From Kribbella jejuensis (lineage in GTDB: Bacteria; Actinomycetota; Actinomycetes; Propionibacteriales; Kribbellaceae), in assembly GCF_006715085.1 (NCBI RefSeq), contig NZ_VFMM01000003.1:310001-374000 (forward strand): 64,000 nucleotides of DNA. Direction: 5' to 3'. A model generated the notes under the pieces. It saw only the letters and a program-made list of their open reading frames with translations, made no database searches and was not told where the DNA came from. The position numbers were made by a program, and so were the translations under genes. Position 1 is the stretch's first letter. Each line of letters starts with the position of its first letter. This document shows positions 40,633 through 49,390 of this stretch, piece by piece.

Positions 40633-41478
40633 TTACACCGTCGCGAAGTGCGCGGCGATGTCGTCACTCGTCGTGAGCCAGACGTCGCTCTGGGAGGCAA
40701 CGTACTCCAGGGCGAGGTTCAGGTACTTCGCGCGGAACGGCTGCCCGATCACGAACGGGTGCAGCGCGAGCGCCATCACCCGGCCGGTCCCGGCCAAGTC
40801 GTCGCGAAGTACGTCGTACTGGTCCTTGACCATCTGCAGGAAGTCGGGGCCGCTGAGGCCGCGCTGGAACAGGCCCAGGTCGTTGAGTTCGAGGGTGTAG
40901 GGGACGCTGAACATGCCGGGAATGGTGAGGCGGTACGGCTGGTCGTCGTTGGTCCAGTCGAGGAGGTACTGGTAGCCGAGTTCGGACAGCAGTTGTGGCG
41001 TGTTGTGGGTCTCGGTCAGACCGGGGCCCATCCAGCCTCGGGGCCGCTGACCGGTGGCGGCCTCGATCGTGTCAGTGATCTCGGTGAGCACACGCCGTTC
41101 CTCGTCGGGCTCGTACCCGGTGTGCAGGATCGAGTTGGTCCGCCCATGAGCAAGCCAGGCCCAGCCCCGCTCGACGCCGGCCTTGACGATCTGCGGATTG
41201 TGCTGCGCGACGTCGGAGTTGAGCAGCGCGCTCGCGCGGATGCCGTACCGGTCGAGGATGTCGATGATCCGCCAGATGCCGACCCGCGCGCCGTACTCAC
41301 GCCACCCGTGGTTCAGCGGATCCGGATCGAGGTCGAGCGGCCAGATACTCGTCGACGGCTTGCCGAGGAGGAAGTGCTCGATGTTGAGGCCGACGTAGAA
41401 CGCGACGCGCTTGCCGTCGGGCCACGTCAGGCGCGGTCGCGTGGGGAGTGGACTGTAGTCGTACAGGGGGAGCGTCAT
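40633..41478 (-). CDS. Polysaccharide deacetylase/PuuE-like protein
   Basis: A 281-residue NodB-fold hydrolase similar to the PuuE/allantoinase-type group: RVAFYVGLNIEHFLLG, GIWRIIDILDRYGIRASALLNSDVAQHNPQI, WAWLAHGRTNSI and ALALHPFVIGQPFRAKYL. Metal-binding Asp/His positions are hard to place exactly; the N-terminal Asp of NodB enzymes (usually TFDD) is replaced by N-I-E-H, a PuuE-like feature. No signal peptide, so probably a cytoplasmic amidohydrolase. ATG 41478 lies 6 bases after a -10 that is part of a MerR-type promoter shared with the divergent regulator. Confidence 0.82.
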   Translation of the reverse strand: MTLPLYDYSPLPTRPRLTWPDGKRVAFYVGLNIEHFLLGKPSTSIWPLDLDPDPLNHGWREYGARVGIWRIIDILDRYGIRASALLNSDVAQHNPQIVKAGVERGWAWLAHGRTNSILHTGYEPDEERRVLTEITDTIEAATGQRPRGWMGPGLTETHNTPQLLSELGYQYLLDWTNDDQPYRLTIPGMFSVPYTLELNDLGLFQRGLSGPDFLQMVKDQYDVLRDDLAGTGRVMALALHPFVIGQPFRAKYLNLALEYVASQSDVWLTTSDDIAAHFATV

Positions 41479-41484
41479 ACTTGG

Positions 41485-41516
41485 ACGGTAGAGTCTGACA
41501 TCAGTGTCAGGTTCAA
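41485..41516 (-). promoter_or_regulatory. MerR-type promoter with central dyad for the deacetylase gene
   Basis: On the minus strand: TTGAAC (41511-41516), 20-bp spacer, TACCGT (41485-41490), then 6 bases to the ATG. The spacer contains the dyad CTGACA-N4-TGTCAG (41495-41510). A lengthened spacer with a central dyad is the signature of MerR-activated promoters. Confidence 0.7.
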
Positions 41517-41533
41517 GCCCCGGAGGTCGGACC

Positions 41534-41902
41534 GTGCGAATCGGCGAACTGGCGCGCCGGACCGGAGTCAGTGAGCGGTCCTTGCGGTACTACGAGGTGC
41601 AGGGGCTGCTCGTGTCCGAGCGGACTCCCGGGGGTCAGCGTGAGTACGCCGAGCGTGCCGTGGATCGGGTGATCCTGATCCAAGAGCTGTTCGCGGCCGG
41701 GCTGCACAGCAAGAAGATCGCGCAGTTGCTGCCGTGCATGCGCGACCCGGACGGGGGTCCGAACGAGCGCGCGACGCCCGAGCTGATCGAGGAGCTGACT
41801 GCCGAGCGGGACCGGATCGACCGGATGATCGCCGACCTCACCACGTCCCGCGCTGTCCTCGACGACGTGATCGCCACCGCAAACCGCGAGCTGCCCGTCT
41901 AG
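41534..41902 (+). CDS. MerR-family transcriptional regulator
   Basis: A 122-residue regulator. GTG 41534 has GGAGG 7 bases upstream, which places the protein start at RIGELARRTGVSERSLRYYEVQGLL, the invariant MerR winged HTH. The wing is GGQREYAERAVDRVILIQELFAAGL. A C-terminal coiled coil follows (IEELTAERDRIDRMIADL) and a very short effector tail. A Cys in LLPCMRD is single and not a metal site. It divergently flanks the deacetylase and probably controls it via the dyad. Confidence 0.9.
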   Translation: MRIGELARRTGVSERSLRYYEVQGLLVSERTPGGQREYAERAVDRVILIQELFAAGLHSKKIAQLLPCMRDPDGGPNERATPELIEELTAERDRIDRMIADLTTSRAVLDDVIATANRELPV

Positions 41903-41917
41903 TCACCGGGCCCGTGT

Positions 41918-42793
41918 TCAGTCGCCGCGGTTCTTGTTGCGGCGGCGGAGGTAGCGCTCGAACTCGGCTGCGATCGCCTCGCCGGTGGCCTCCGGCAGGT
42001 CCGCGGTGTCGCGCTGCTCCTCGAGCGAGTGCACGTACTCCGCGACCTCCGGGTCCTCCTCGCTGAGCTCGTCGGCGCCGCGCTGCCAGGCTCGCGCGAG
42101 CTCGGGCAGCTCACCCTCGGGGATGGTCAGGTCGAGCAGCTCCTCGATCTTGCCGAGCAGGGCGAGCGACGCCTTCGGGCACGGCGTACCGGCTATGTAG
42201 TGCGGGATCGCGGACCAGATCGACACCGACGGTACGCCGAGGGTGCTGCACAGGTCGGCGAAGACGCCGGTGATGCCGGTCGGGCCCTCGTACGTCGATT
42301 GCTCCAGGCTCCAGGCCGCCGTCAGCTCCTCGTCGGACGACGTCGCCGACACCGGGATCGGCCGGGTGTGCGGCGAGTCGGCGAGCAGCGCGCCGAGCAC
42401 GACGACGATCTGCGCGTTCGACTCGTCGACGATCTCCAGCAGCTCGCGGGAGAACGCCCGCCAGCGCATGTTCGGTTCGACGCCGCGGATCAGCAGCACG
42501 TCGCGGCCGGTGTCGGCCGGGCGGGCCAGGTAGATCCGGGTGGTCGGCCAGGTCAGCTGCCGGCCGCCGTCCTCGTCGATCCCGACCCGCGGCCGGTTCA
42601 CCTGGTAGTCGTAGTAGTCCTCGGGGTCGATCGCCGTGACGAGCTCCGCGTCCCACTCGTCGATCAGGTGGTCGACCGCACCGGTGGCCGCCTCGGCCGC
42701 GTCGTTCCAGCCCTCGAACGCGGCGATCACGACCGGGTCCCTCAGGTTCGCGAGGTCAACCACTCGCAGGCCCCCTGTCGTCTCTGTAGCCAC
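41918..42793 (-). CDS. PAC2-family protein
   Basis: A 291-residue protein with the PAC2 (proteasome assembly chaperone-like) pattern: PVVIAAFEGWNDAAEAATGAV at the start, RDVLLIRGVEPNMRWRAF, IVVVLGALLADSPHTRPIP, and TGITGVFADLCSTLGVPSVSIWSAIPHYI (two pieces shown in order). Actinobacterial PAC2 proteins are widespread, cytoplasmic and of uncertain role. The C-terminal tail is charged (AAEFERYLRRRNKNRGD). Converges on the MerR gene; divergent from the HAD gene. Confidence 0.88.
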   Translation of the reverse strand: MATETTGGLRVVDLANLRDPVVIAAFEGWNDAAEAATGAVDHLIDEWDAELVTAIDPEDYYDYQVNRPRVGIDEDGGRQLTWPTTRIYLARPADTGRDVLLIRGVEPNMRWRAFSRELLEIVDESNAQIVVVLGALLADSPHTRPIPVSATSSDEELTAAWSLEQSTYEGPTGITGVFADLCSTLGVPSVSIWSAIPHYIAGTPCPKASLALLGKIEELLDLTIPEGELPELARAWQRGADELSEEDPEVAEYVHSLEEQRDTADLPEATGEAIAAEFERYLRRRNKNRGD

Positions 42794-42946
42794 ACCGGCG
42801 CTGTCTTGTCAGTCGCCGGAATCCGGACTGCCAGCCTACGTGCTCCCCGCGGGTCACGTGTCCGGTTTCACCCCAGGCGGAACGTGTCGCACCCGGCCAG
42901 GGAGAATGGGACCGACGCGAACCATCACGGAGTAGAGGAGCGGTAG

Positions 42947-43600
42947 TTGCCGGCCCTGCAAGCGGTGCTGTGGGACATGGACGGGACGTTGGTCGACTCC
43001 GAGAAGGTCTGGGCGGAGGTCCAGCTCGAACTGCTCCCGTCGCTCGGCGCGACCTGGACGATGGAGGACTGCCTGTCCTTGATCGGCAGCGACCTGCGCG
43101 AGGCCGTGAAGGTCTGGATGGCGCGGATCCCGGCCGGCGTGATCACCGCCGACGAGCTGGCCGACCGGATGTTCTCCGAGGTGGTCGAGGCGCTCCGTCG
43201 CGAGGTGACGTTCCAGCCGGGTGCGCTCGAGCTGCTTCAGGCGCTGCGCAAGGAGCAGGTCCCGTGCGCGCTGGTGTCGGCGTCGTTCCGCTCGATGATC
43301 GACGCCGTTCTCGGGCACCTGCCGCCGGATCCGTTCGACGTGGTCGTGGCCGGTGACGAGGTGACGCACGGCAAACCGCACCCCGAGCCGTACCTGACCG
43401 CGGCCGAGAAGCTCGGCGTCGACCCGGCGTACTGCGTCGTCATCGAGGACTCGCTGACCGGCACCCAGGCCGGTGCGGCGGCCGGCATGTACGTGGTCGC
43501 CGTACCGCAGTGGATCAGCATCCCGGAGGCGCCGCGGCGGCTCGTGGTGAAGTCGCTGGAACCGCTCACACCGGAGTCCCTGCGCGCGCTGCTCCGCTGA
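42947..43600 (+). CDS. HAD-superfamily hydrolase (phosphatase/phosphoglucomutase-like)
   Basis: A 217-residue HAD protein: catalytic VLWDMDGTLVDSEKVW (D-x-D-G-T), motif II CALVSASFRSMID, motif III Lys in THGKPHPEPY, motif IV VVIEDSLTGTQAG. The cap is helical (subclass I). TTG 42947 is chosen because GAGGAG lies 6-11 bases upstream and the domain starts right after. Substrate not predictable; a sugar-phosphate is typical. It may be co-transcribed with the SBP gene 37 bp downstream. Confidence 0.88.
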   Translation: MPALQAVLWDMDGTLVDSEKVWAEVQLELLPSLGATWTMEDCLSLIGSDLREAVKVWMARIPAGVITADELADRMFSEVVEALRREVTFQPGALELLQALRKEQVPCALVSASFRSMIDAVLGHLPPDPFDVVVAGDEVTHGKPHPEPYLTAAEKLGVDPAYCVVIEDSLTGTQAGAAAGMYVVAVPQWISIPEAPRRLVVKSLEPLTPESLRALLR

Positions 43601-43637
43601 CGAGCTAACGTCACTTGGTGCGCTGGGGAAAGGTGAG

Positions 43638-45206
43638 ATGGTGAGTAGGTGGGTGCGCCGGATGCCGGCGGCCGTTGCTGTCGGTGCGCTGGGGTTGTGC
43701 CTGGCTGCCTGCGGTGAACCGGACGACAACGCGCCGCACCCGGGGGAGCAGACGCCGAAGCTGATGTTGCTGCGGCTCGCGACCACCGACGCCGCCACGT
43801 CCCTCGACCCCGCCGGGCCGTACGACCAGGCCTCCCGGACCGTCCAGGCGAACCTGTACCAGACGCTCCTCACGATCCTCCCGGACAAGCCGACGCCGGT
43901 CCCGGACGCGGCGGACTGCCAGTTCGACTCGCCGACAACGTACACGTGCAGCCTGAAGGAGAAGCTCACCTTCCCGAACGGGCACGACCTGACCTCGTCG
44001 GACGTGAAGTTCAGCTTCGACCGCCTGATCCGGTTGAAGACGCCCGGGGGACTGGCGCCGCTGTTCTCGTCGGTGAAGTCGGTCAGTACGCCGGACCCGC
44101 TGACCGCGGTGTTCAACCTGACCACCCCGGACGCGCGGCTGCCGTACCTGCTGACCACCACCGCGGCGTCGATCGTCGACGAGCAGACCTACCCGGCCGA
44201 CGGCCTGCTGGCGGACAAGGCGATGGGCAGCGGCCCGTACCAGCTCGCCGGGTACAAGGCCGGCACCGAGATCGCGCTGACGAAGTTCGCCGGGTACCGC
44301 GGTCCGCGGGCGGCGCAGAACGACGGCGTCACGATCAGCACGGTCGCGGACTCGAACGCGGTCTACCAGGCGATCACGACCGGCAAGGCCGATCTCGCGT
44401 TCCACGGGCTCGGCCCGAACCTGCTCGACAACCTGCGCAAGGGTGGCCAGGTCCAGGTGGTCGACACGGGCTCCGCGGAGATCCGGCTGTTCGCGTTCCA
44501 GATGAAGTCGTTGCTGTCCCGGAACCCGGCGATCCGGCGCGCCGTCGCCCAGGTGATCGACCGGTCCGCGATCGCCAAGAAGGCGTACGGCGATCACGTG
44601 TCGCCGCTGTTCTCCGTCGTACCGCCGGGCTTCGGTGGGCAGGTGGACGCGTTCCGGACCGCGTTCAAGCAGCCGAACAAGGCAGTCGCGGCGACGATCC
44701 TCAAGGACGCGAACATCGCAGCACCGGTACCGCTGACGGTCGGGTGGACGCCGTCGCAGTACGGCGTCGGCGCCAAGGCCGAAGTGCTCGAGCTGAAGCG
44801 GCAACTGGAGGCGACCGGGTTGTTCCGGGTGACCTTGCGCAGTTCCGAGTGGCCGCAGTACCAGCAGGCCACCAAGAACGGCGCGTACGACCTGTACCAG
44901 ACCGCCTGGACCCCGCAGTACCCGGACGCCGACGACTACCTGGCGCCGTTCGTCACCGACACACCGTTGCAGAACGGCTACCGCTCGGCGGCGGCCACGA
45001 AGTTGCTGCAGCAGGAACGGACCGAGCAGAACGGGCTGAAGCGCGACGACCTGATCGGGCAGCTACAGGGAGTGATCGCGCAGGACGTGCCCGTGATTCC
45101 GATCTGGCAGGCCCGCGTCACGGTGGCCGCCGCGAAGGACCTGGAGAACGTCAAAACCGCGCCGGATCCGCTGTCGTTCTTGTATCTCGCCGGATTACGG
45201 CGCTGA
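43638..45206 (+). CDS. ABC transporter substrate-binding protein, family 5 (peptide)
   Basis: A 522-residue lipoprotein: signal RMPAAVAVGALGLCLAAC with lipobox LAAC. The SBP family 5 pattern follows: AATSLDPAGPYDQASRTVQ, LTFPNGHDLTSSDVKFSFDRL, TYPADGLLADKAMGSGPYQL, and IPIWQARVTVAAAKDLENV near the C-terminus. It should bind peptides or similar ligands outside the cell. It is the first of two SBP genes in this importer cluster and the gap to the first permease is 250 bp, longer than elsewhere in the cluster. Confidence 0.9.
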   Translation: MVSRWVRRMPAAVAVGALGLCLAACGEPDDNAPHPGEQTPKLMLLRLATTDAATSLDPAGPYDQASRTVQANLYQTLLTILPDKPTPVPDAADCQFDSPTTYTCSLKEKLTFPNGHDLTSSDVKFSFDRLIRLKTPGGLAPLFSSVKSVSTPDPLTAVFNLTTPDARLPYLLTTTAASIVDEQTYPADGLLADKAMGSGPYQLAGYKAGTEIALTKFAGYRGPRAAQNDGVTISTVADSNAVYQAITTGKADLAFHGLGPNLLDNLRKGGQVQVVDTGSAEIRLFAFQMKSLLSRNPAIRRAVAQVIDRSAIAKKAYGDHVSPLFSVVPPGFGGQVDAFRTAFKQPNKAVAATILKDANIAAPVPLTVGWTPSQYGVGAKAEVLELKRQLEATGLFRVTLRSSEWPQYQQATKNGAYDLYQTAWTPQYPDADDYLAPFVTDTPLQNGYRSAAATKLLQQERTEQNGLKRDDLIGQLQGVIAQDVPVIPIWQARVTVAAAKDLENVKTAPDPLSFLYLAGLRR

Positions 45207-45235
45207 TCAGGGCGCTCATCACAGCGCTGACACAA
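45200..45235 (+). repeat. Three imperfect 12-base direct repeats at the end of the first SBP gene
   Basis: GCGCTGATCAGG, GCGCTCATCACA and GCGCTGACACAA follow one another, starting at the last codons of the SBP gene. Short enough to be chance; no known role. Confidence 0.4.
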
Positions 45236-45456
45236 AAATGCCATGGCAGTAACGGTTCGCGAGGTGCCGGCGACCGTCGGTGCGACGCCGTGGTTTACTG
45301 CGGAAAGTCCACGATACGGGACGATTTCCTGACGATCACGATCGGGCAACGCAGCACTTTCCGCGTTTGACTCCGGGCAGTAATGGCGGCAGGTTAAGGC
45401 GGCAGCCATACCGGATTTCGTTTCGGTTCACCGAGCCAGGCAGGGGTACAGATCGC

Positions 45457-46449
45457 GTGAGTGCGCCACTCGAGGTCGATCCCGGATCAGCGTCAGCCCA
45501 ACCTGAGGCCGTGCTGGAGGGCGCCGGCCGGATCGAGGGCCGGTCACTGTGGCAGATCTCCTGGATGCGGCTGAAGCGGGACAAGGTCGCGATCGCCGGC
45601 GGCATCTTCGTGATCTTCCTGATGCTGGTCGGCATCTTCGCGCCGCTGATCTGCAAGCTCATCGGCGTGACCCCCAACGACTTCCACCAGGACCTGGTGG
45701 ACGCGTCGCTGCAGACCCCGATCGGCAAGTTCGGCGGGGTCAGCTGGAGCCACCCGCTCGGGGTCGAGCCGGTGAACGGCCGGGACATCTTCGCCCGGAT
45801 CGTCTACGGCGCCCGGATCTCGCTGCTGATCGCGTTCCTGGCGACCTTGCTGTCGGTCGTGATCGGCGTCGTGATGGGCATCATCGCCGGGTACTTCGGC
45901 GGTTGGGTCGACACCCTGATCAGCCGGTTGATGGACATCTTCCTGGCGTTCCCGCTGGTGCTGTTCGCGCTGGCGCTGGTCGGCGCGATCCCGGACTCGA
46001 TCCTCGGCCTCAGCGGTGACGCGTTGCGGGTCGCGCTGATCGTCTTCATCATCGGGTTCTTCAGCTGGCCGTACATCGGCCGGATCATCCGCGGCCAGAC
46101 GCTCTCGCTGCGCGAACGCGAGTTCGTCGACGCGGCCCGCAGCCTCGGCGCGCGCCGGCCGTACATCCTGTTCACCGAGCTGCTGCCGAACCTGATCGCG
46201 CCGATCCTGGTCTACGCGACACTGCTGATCCCGACCAACGTGCTGTTCGAGGCAGGTCTGTCGTACCTCGGCGTCGGCGTCCGCCCGCCGACCGCCAGCT
46301 GGGGCGACATGCTGTCGATCGCGGCGAAGTGGTACTCGGTCGACCCGTGGTACATGATCTCGCCCGGCCTGGCGATCTTCATCACGGTGCTGGCCTTCAA
46401 CCTGTTCGGTGACGGGCTGCGCGACGCCCTCGACCCGCGGTCGCGGTAG
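45457..46449 (+). CDS. Peptide ABC transporter permease (DppC/OppC-like)
   Basis: A 330-residue permease with the OppC-type N-terminus (LWQISWMRLKRDKVAIAGGIFVIF), an external segment HPLGVEPVNGRDIFARIVYGARISL, and the EAA loop AARSLGARRPYILFTELLPNL. About six membrane segments. It pairs with the DppB-like permease at 48377, which in most clusters lies directly upstream but here comes after a second SBP. The start GTG 45457 fits the conserved N-terminus and has AGGGG about 11 bases upstream; upstream codons lack coding character. Confidence 0.9.
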   Translation: MSAPLEVDPGSASAQPEAVLEGAGRIEGRSLWQISWMRLKRDKVAIAGGIFVIFLMLVGIFAPLICKLIGVTPNDFHQDLVDASLQTPIGKFGGVSWSHPLGVEPVNGRDIFARIVYGARISLLIAFLATLLSVVIGVVMGIIAGYFGGWVDTLISRLMDIFLAFPLVLFALALVGAIPDSILGLSGDALRVALIVFIIGFFSWPYIGRIIRGQTLSLREREFVDAARSLGARRPYILFTELLPNLIAPILVYATLLIPTNVLFEAGLSYLGVGVRPPTASWGDMLSIAAKWYSVDPWYMISPGLAIFITVLAFNLFGDGLRDALDPRSR

Positions 46450-46505
46450 GACTTCTCTCCAATCAGGGAGCCTGGGCTCTCACAATTAAAGGGGTGCAAG
46501 AAGAG

Positions 46506-48281
46506 ATGAGATGGAATCGCATCACGACGGCTACCGCCGTCAGTGCGGCCGTCGCCCTGAGCCTGGTGGCTTGTGGGGGACCCAAGGCGACACCCGGCGG
46601 CGGGTCGAGCAACGGCGGCGCGACGGCCGAGTTCAACGCCGCGGTCGGCAAGGTGTTCAACCCGAGTGACAAGAAGGGTGGCACGCTGCGGATGGCGATC
46701 ACCCAGCAATGGGACTCGACCGACCCGGGCGACACCTACTACGGCCTGTCCTGGAACCTGGTGCGCAACTACGTCCGGCCGCTGATGACGTTCGCCGCGA
46801 AGCCGGGTGCGGAGGGTGCGAAGCCGGTGCCGGACCTCGCCGAGGCCCCGGGTGTGCCGAGCGACGGCGCCAAGACCTGGACCTACAAGATCCGCAAGGG
46901 CATCAAGTTCGAGGACGGCACGCCGGTCACCTCGAAGGACGTCAAGTACGCCGTCGCGCGGTCGCTGGACAAGGCGACGCTGCCCAACGGCCCGACGTAC
47001 TTCAACGACTTCCTGCTGGACATCCCGAAGGGCTACAGCGTCTACAAGGACAAGACGCTCGCCGGGGTGGCCAAGGCGATCGAGACGCCGGACGACAACA
47101 CGATCGTGTTCCACCTGAACAAGCCGTTCGCGTCCTTCGACTACTTCGCGCAGCTGCCGTCGACGGCTCCGGTGCCGCAGGCCAAGGACACCGGCGCGAA
47201 GTACAAGGAACACCCGATCGCGACCGGCCCGTACAAGTTCGGCACCTACAACCCGAACAGCGGCTTCGACCTGGTCCGCAACGACCAGTACGACCCGTCG
47301 ACCGACCCGGACTCGGGCCGCAAGGCGCTGCCGGACAAGATCACCATCGCCTACAACGTCGAGGGCACCGACATCGACAACCGGCTGCTGGCCGGTGACC
47401 TGGACGTCGACCTCGCCGGTACCGGTGTGCAGCCGGAGACCCAGGCGAAGATCCTGGCCGACCCGAAGCTGAAGGCGCACGCCGACAACGTGCCGGCTCC
47501 GCGCCTGAACTGGACCGTGCTGAACAGCCAGGTCCCGCCGCTGGACAACATCCACTGCCGCAAGGCGGTGCTGTACGCCGCCGACCACGAGGGCTACCAG
47601 CGCGCCTACGGCGGTCCGATCGGTGGCGACATCGCGACGAACCTGATGCCGCCGGGCGTGACCGGTTCGGAGCAGTTCGACGACTACGGCTTCAAGACCG
47701 ACAAGAACGGCAACGTCGACAAGGCCAAGCAGGAGCTGCAGCAGTGCGGCCAGCCGAACGGCTTCGCGATCAACATCACCTACCGCACCGACCGGGCCAA
47801 GGAGAAGGCGGTCGCCGAGACGCTGCAGCAGTCGCTGAAGCGGGTCGGTATCAACCTGACCACCAAGCCGTACCCGACCGGTGACTACACCAAGCTGTAC
47901 GCCGGCAAGCCGGACTTCGCGAAGGCGAACCGCCTCGGCCTGATCGTCTACAGCTGGGGCGCGGACTGGAACGACGGCTTCGGCTTCCTGAGCCAGATCG
48001 TCGACAGCCGGGTGATCCGCGACACCGGTGGTAACACCAACCTCGGTATCCGGATCCCCGAGGTGGACCAGCTGATCGACAAGGCGATGTCCACCACCGA
48101 CGAGACCGCCCGGAACAAGATCTGGGTCGACGTCGACAAGAAGGTCATGGAGCAGGCGGCGGCGCTGCCGGGCATCTGGGCCAAGGGCCTGCTGTACCGT
48201 CCGGACACGCTGGCCAACGTCTTCACCAACGACGGTCAGAACATGTACGACTACGCGGCGATCGGACTCGCGCAGAAGTAG
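46506..48281 (+). CDS. ABC transporter substrate-binding protein, family 5 (peptide)
   Basis: A 591-residue lipoprotein: signal ATAVSAAVALSLVACGG with lipobox LVAC, a Gly/Ser-rich linker, then the SBP family 5 body: TDPGDTYYGLSWNLVRNYVR, IKFEDGTPVTSKDVKYAVARSL, PIATGPYKFGTYNPNSGFDL, and SWGADWNDGFGFLSQIVDSR. The gene has strikingly regular, highly biased codon use (almost all C/G third bases), suggesting high expression. ATG 46506 is preferred to GTG 46494. It lies between the two permease genes of the same importer. Confidence 0.92.
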   Translation: MRWNRITTATAVSAAVALSLVACGGPKATPGGGSSNGGATAEFNAAVGKVFNPSDKKGGTLRMAITQQWDSTDPGDTYYGLSWNLVRNYVRPLMTFAAKPGAEGAKPVPDLAEAPGVPSDGAKTWTYKIRKGIKFEDGTPVTSKDVKYAVARSLDKATLPNGPTYFNDFLLDIPKGYSVYKDKTLAGVAKAIETPDDNTIVFHLNKPFASFDYFAQLPSTAPVPQAKDTGAKYKEHPIATGPYKFGTYNPNSGFDLVRNDQYDPSTDPDSGRKALPDKITIAYNVEGTDIDNRLLAGDLDVDLAGTGVQPETQAKILADPKLKAHADNVPAPRLNWTVLNSQVPPLDNIHCRKAVLYAADHEGYQRAYGGPIGGDIATNLMPPGVTGSEQFDDYGFKTDKNGNVDKAKQELQQCGQPNGFAINITYRTDRAKEKAVAETLQQSLKRVGINLTTKPYPTGDYTKLYAGKPDFAKANRLGLIVYSWGADWNDGFGFLSQIVDSRVIRDTGGNTNLGIRIPEVDQLIDKAMSTTDETARNKIWVDVDKKVMEQAAALPGIWAKGLLYRPDTLANVFTNDGQNMYDYAAIGLAQK

Positions 48282-48330
48282 TTGCTCTGACCAACCATCA
48301 TTTCGCCAGCAGAGGTAGGTGAAGGCTGAC

Positions 48331-48364
48331 GGTGACCGGTGATCAGCGATGATCACCGGTCACC
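48331..48364 (+). promoter_or_regulatory. Perfect 14-bp stem-loop between SBP and permease genes
   Basis: GGTGACCGGTGATC pairs exactly with GATCACCGGTCACC around the loop AGCGAT. It is 49 bp after the SBP stop and 12 bp before the permease GTG, with no U-run and no ribosome site between it and the GTG. It may act as a partial terminator or as an mRNA-stabilising 3' structure for the SBP message. Confidence 0.65.
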
Positions 48365-48376
48365 ACGCCGCGTACG

Positions 48377-49390
48377 GTGTTCGCATATCTGGTCCGCCGG
48401 GTGATCGGGGCAGTGATCCTGCTCTTCATCGTCACGGCAGTCACGTTCTCGATCTTCTTCCTGGTCCCGCGGCTCGGCGGCGCCACCGCGGACGACATGG
48501 CTTCGCGGTACGTCGGCCGCAGTGTCGGCAAGGAGCAGATCCACCAGACCGCGGAACGGCTCGGCTTCACCGATCCGCTCTACGTGCAGTACGGCCGCTT
48601 CGTGAAGGGCCTGGTCGTCGGCGAGGACTACAACTACGGCCCGACCACCGAGCACTGCCCGCCGCCGTGCTTCGGGTACTCGTTCCTGACCCAGACGCCG
48701 GTGTGGCCGGACCTGGTCGCGCGAATACCCGTGACCGCCTCGCTGGCCGGCGGTGCGGCGTTCATCTGGCTGATCACCGGTGTCGGTACCGGCGTCATCT
48801 CCGCACTGAGACGTGGATCCGTGCTGGACCGATCACTCATGTCGGTGGCACTGGCCGGCGTCTCGCTGCCGATCTTCTTCACCGGCCTGCTGTCGCTGTC
48901 GATCTTCAGTTACGGACTCGGCTGGACAGTCCAGGGCGGCACCAACCCACTCGACGAGACGAACCCGCTGTGGTGGGCGTACGACCTGATCCTGCCGTGG
49001 GTGACGCTCGCGTTCCTGTACGCGGCGGCGTACGCGCGACTCACCAGGGCCGGCATGCTCGAGACGATGAACGAGGACTACGTCCGGACCGCCCGGGCCA
49101 AGGGGCTGACCGAGCGAGACGTGATCATCAAGCACGGGCTGCGGTCCGCGCTGACGCCGATCCTGACCATCTTCGGCCTGGACCTCGGCCTGCTGCTGGG
49201 CGGCGCGATCCTCACCGAGACCACGTTCTCGCTGCCGGGCATCGGCCAGTACGCCGTCATCGCGCTGCAGGCCAACGACCTGCCGAAGGTGCTCGGCGTG
49301 ACGCTGGTCGCGGCGTTCTTCATCGTGTTCGCGAACCTGGTCGTAGATCTCCTGTACGCCGTTGTCGACCCGAGGGTGCGCATCTCGTGA
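48377..49390 (+). CDS. Peptide ABC transporter permease (DppB/OppB-like)
   Basis: A 337-residue permease of the DppB type: N-terminus YLVRRVIGAVILLFIVTAVTFSIFFLVPRL, a long external loop, and the EAA motif YVRTARAKGLTERDVIIKHGLRSALTPIL, followed by ETTFSLPGIGQYAVIAL. The loop contains CPPPCFGYSF, an insertion with a Cys pair that could form an external disulfide. GTG 48377 lacks a good ribosome site and lies 12 bases after a strong hairpin. The stop overlaps the start of the ATPase gene (GTGA). Confidence 0.92.
   Translation: MFAYLVRRVIGAVILLFIVTAVTFSIFFLVPRLGGATADDMASRYVGRSVGKEQIHQTAERLGFTDPLYVQYGRFVKGLVVGEDYNYGPTTEHCPPPCFGYSFLTQTPVWPDLVARIPVTASLAGGAAFIWLITGVGTGVISALRRGSVLDRSLMSVALAGVSLPIFFTGLLSLSIFSYGLGWTVQGGTNPLDETNPLWWAYDLILPWVTLAFLYAAAYARLTRAGMLETMNEDYVRTARAKGLTERDVIIKHGLRSALTPILTIFGLDLGLLLGGAILTETTFSLPGIGQYAVIALQANDLPKVLGVTLVAAFFIVFANLVVDLLYAVVDPRVRIS

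Noticed and set aside
46212..48356. A 714-codon minus-strand frame opposite the second SBP gene
   Set aside because: A Val/Arg/Leu-rich shadow of a highly biased gene; no motif.
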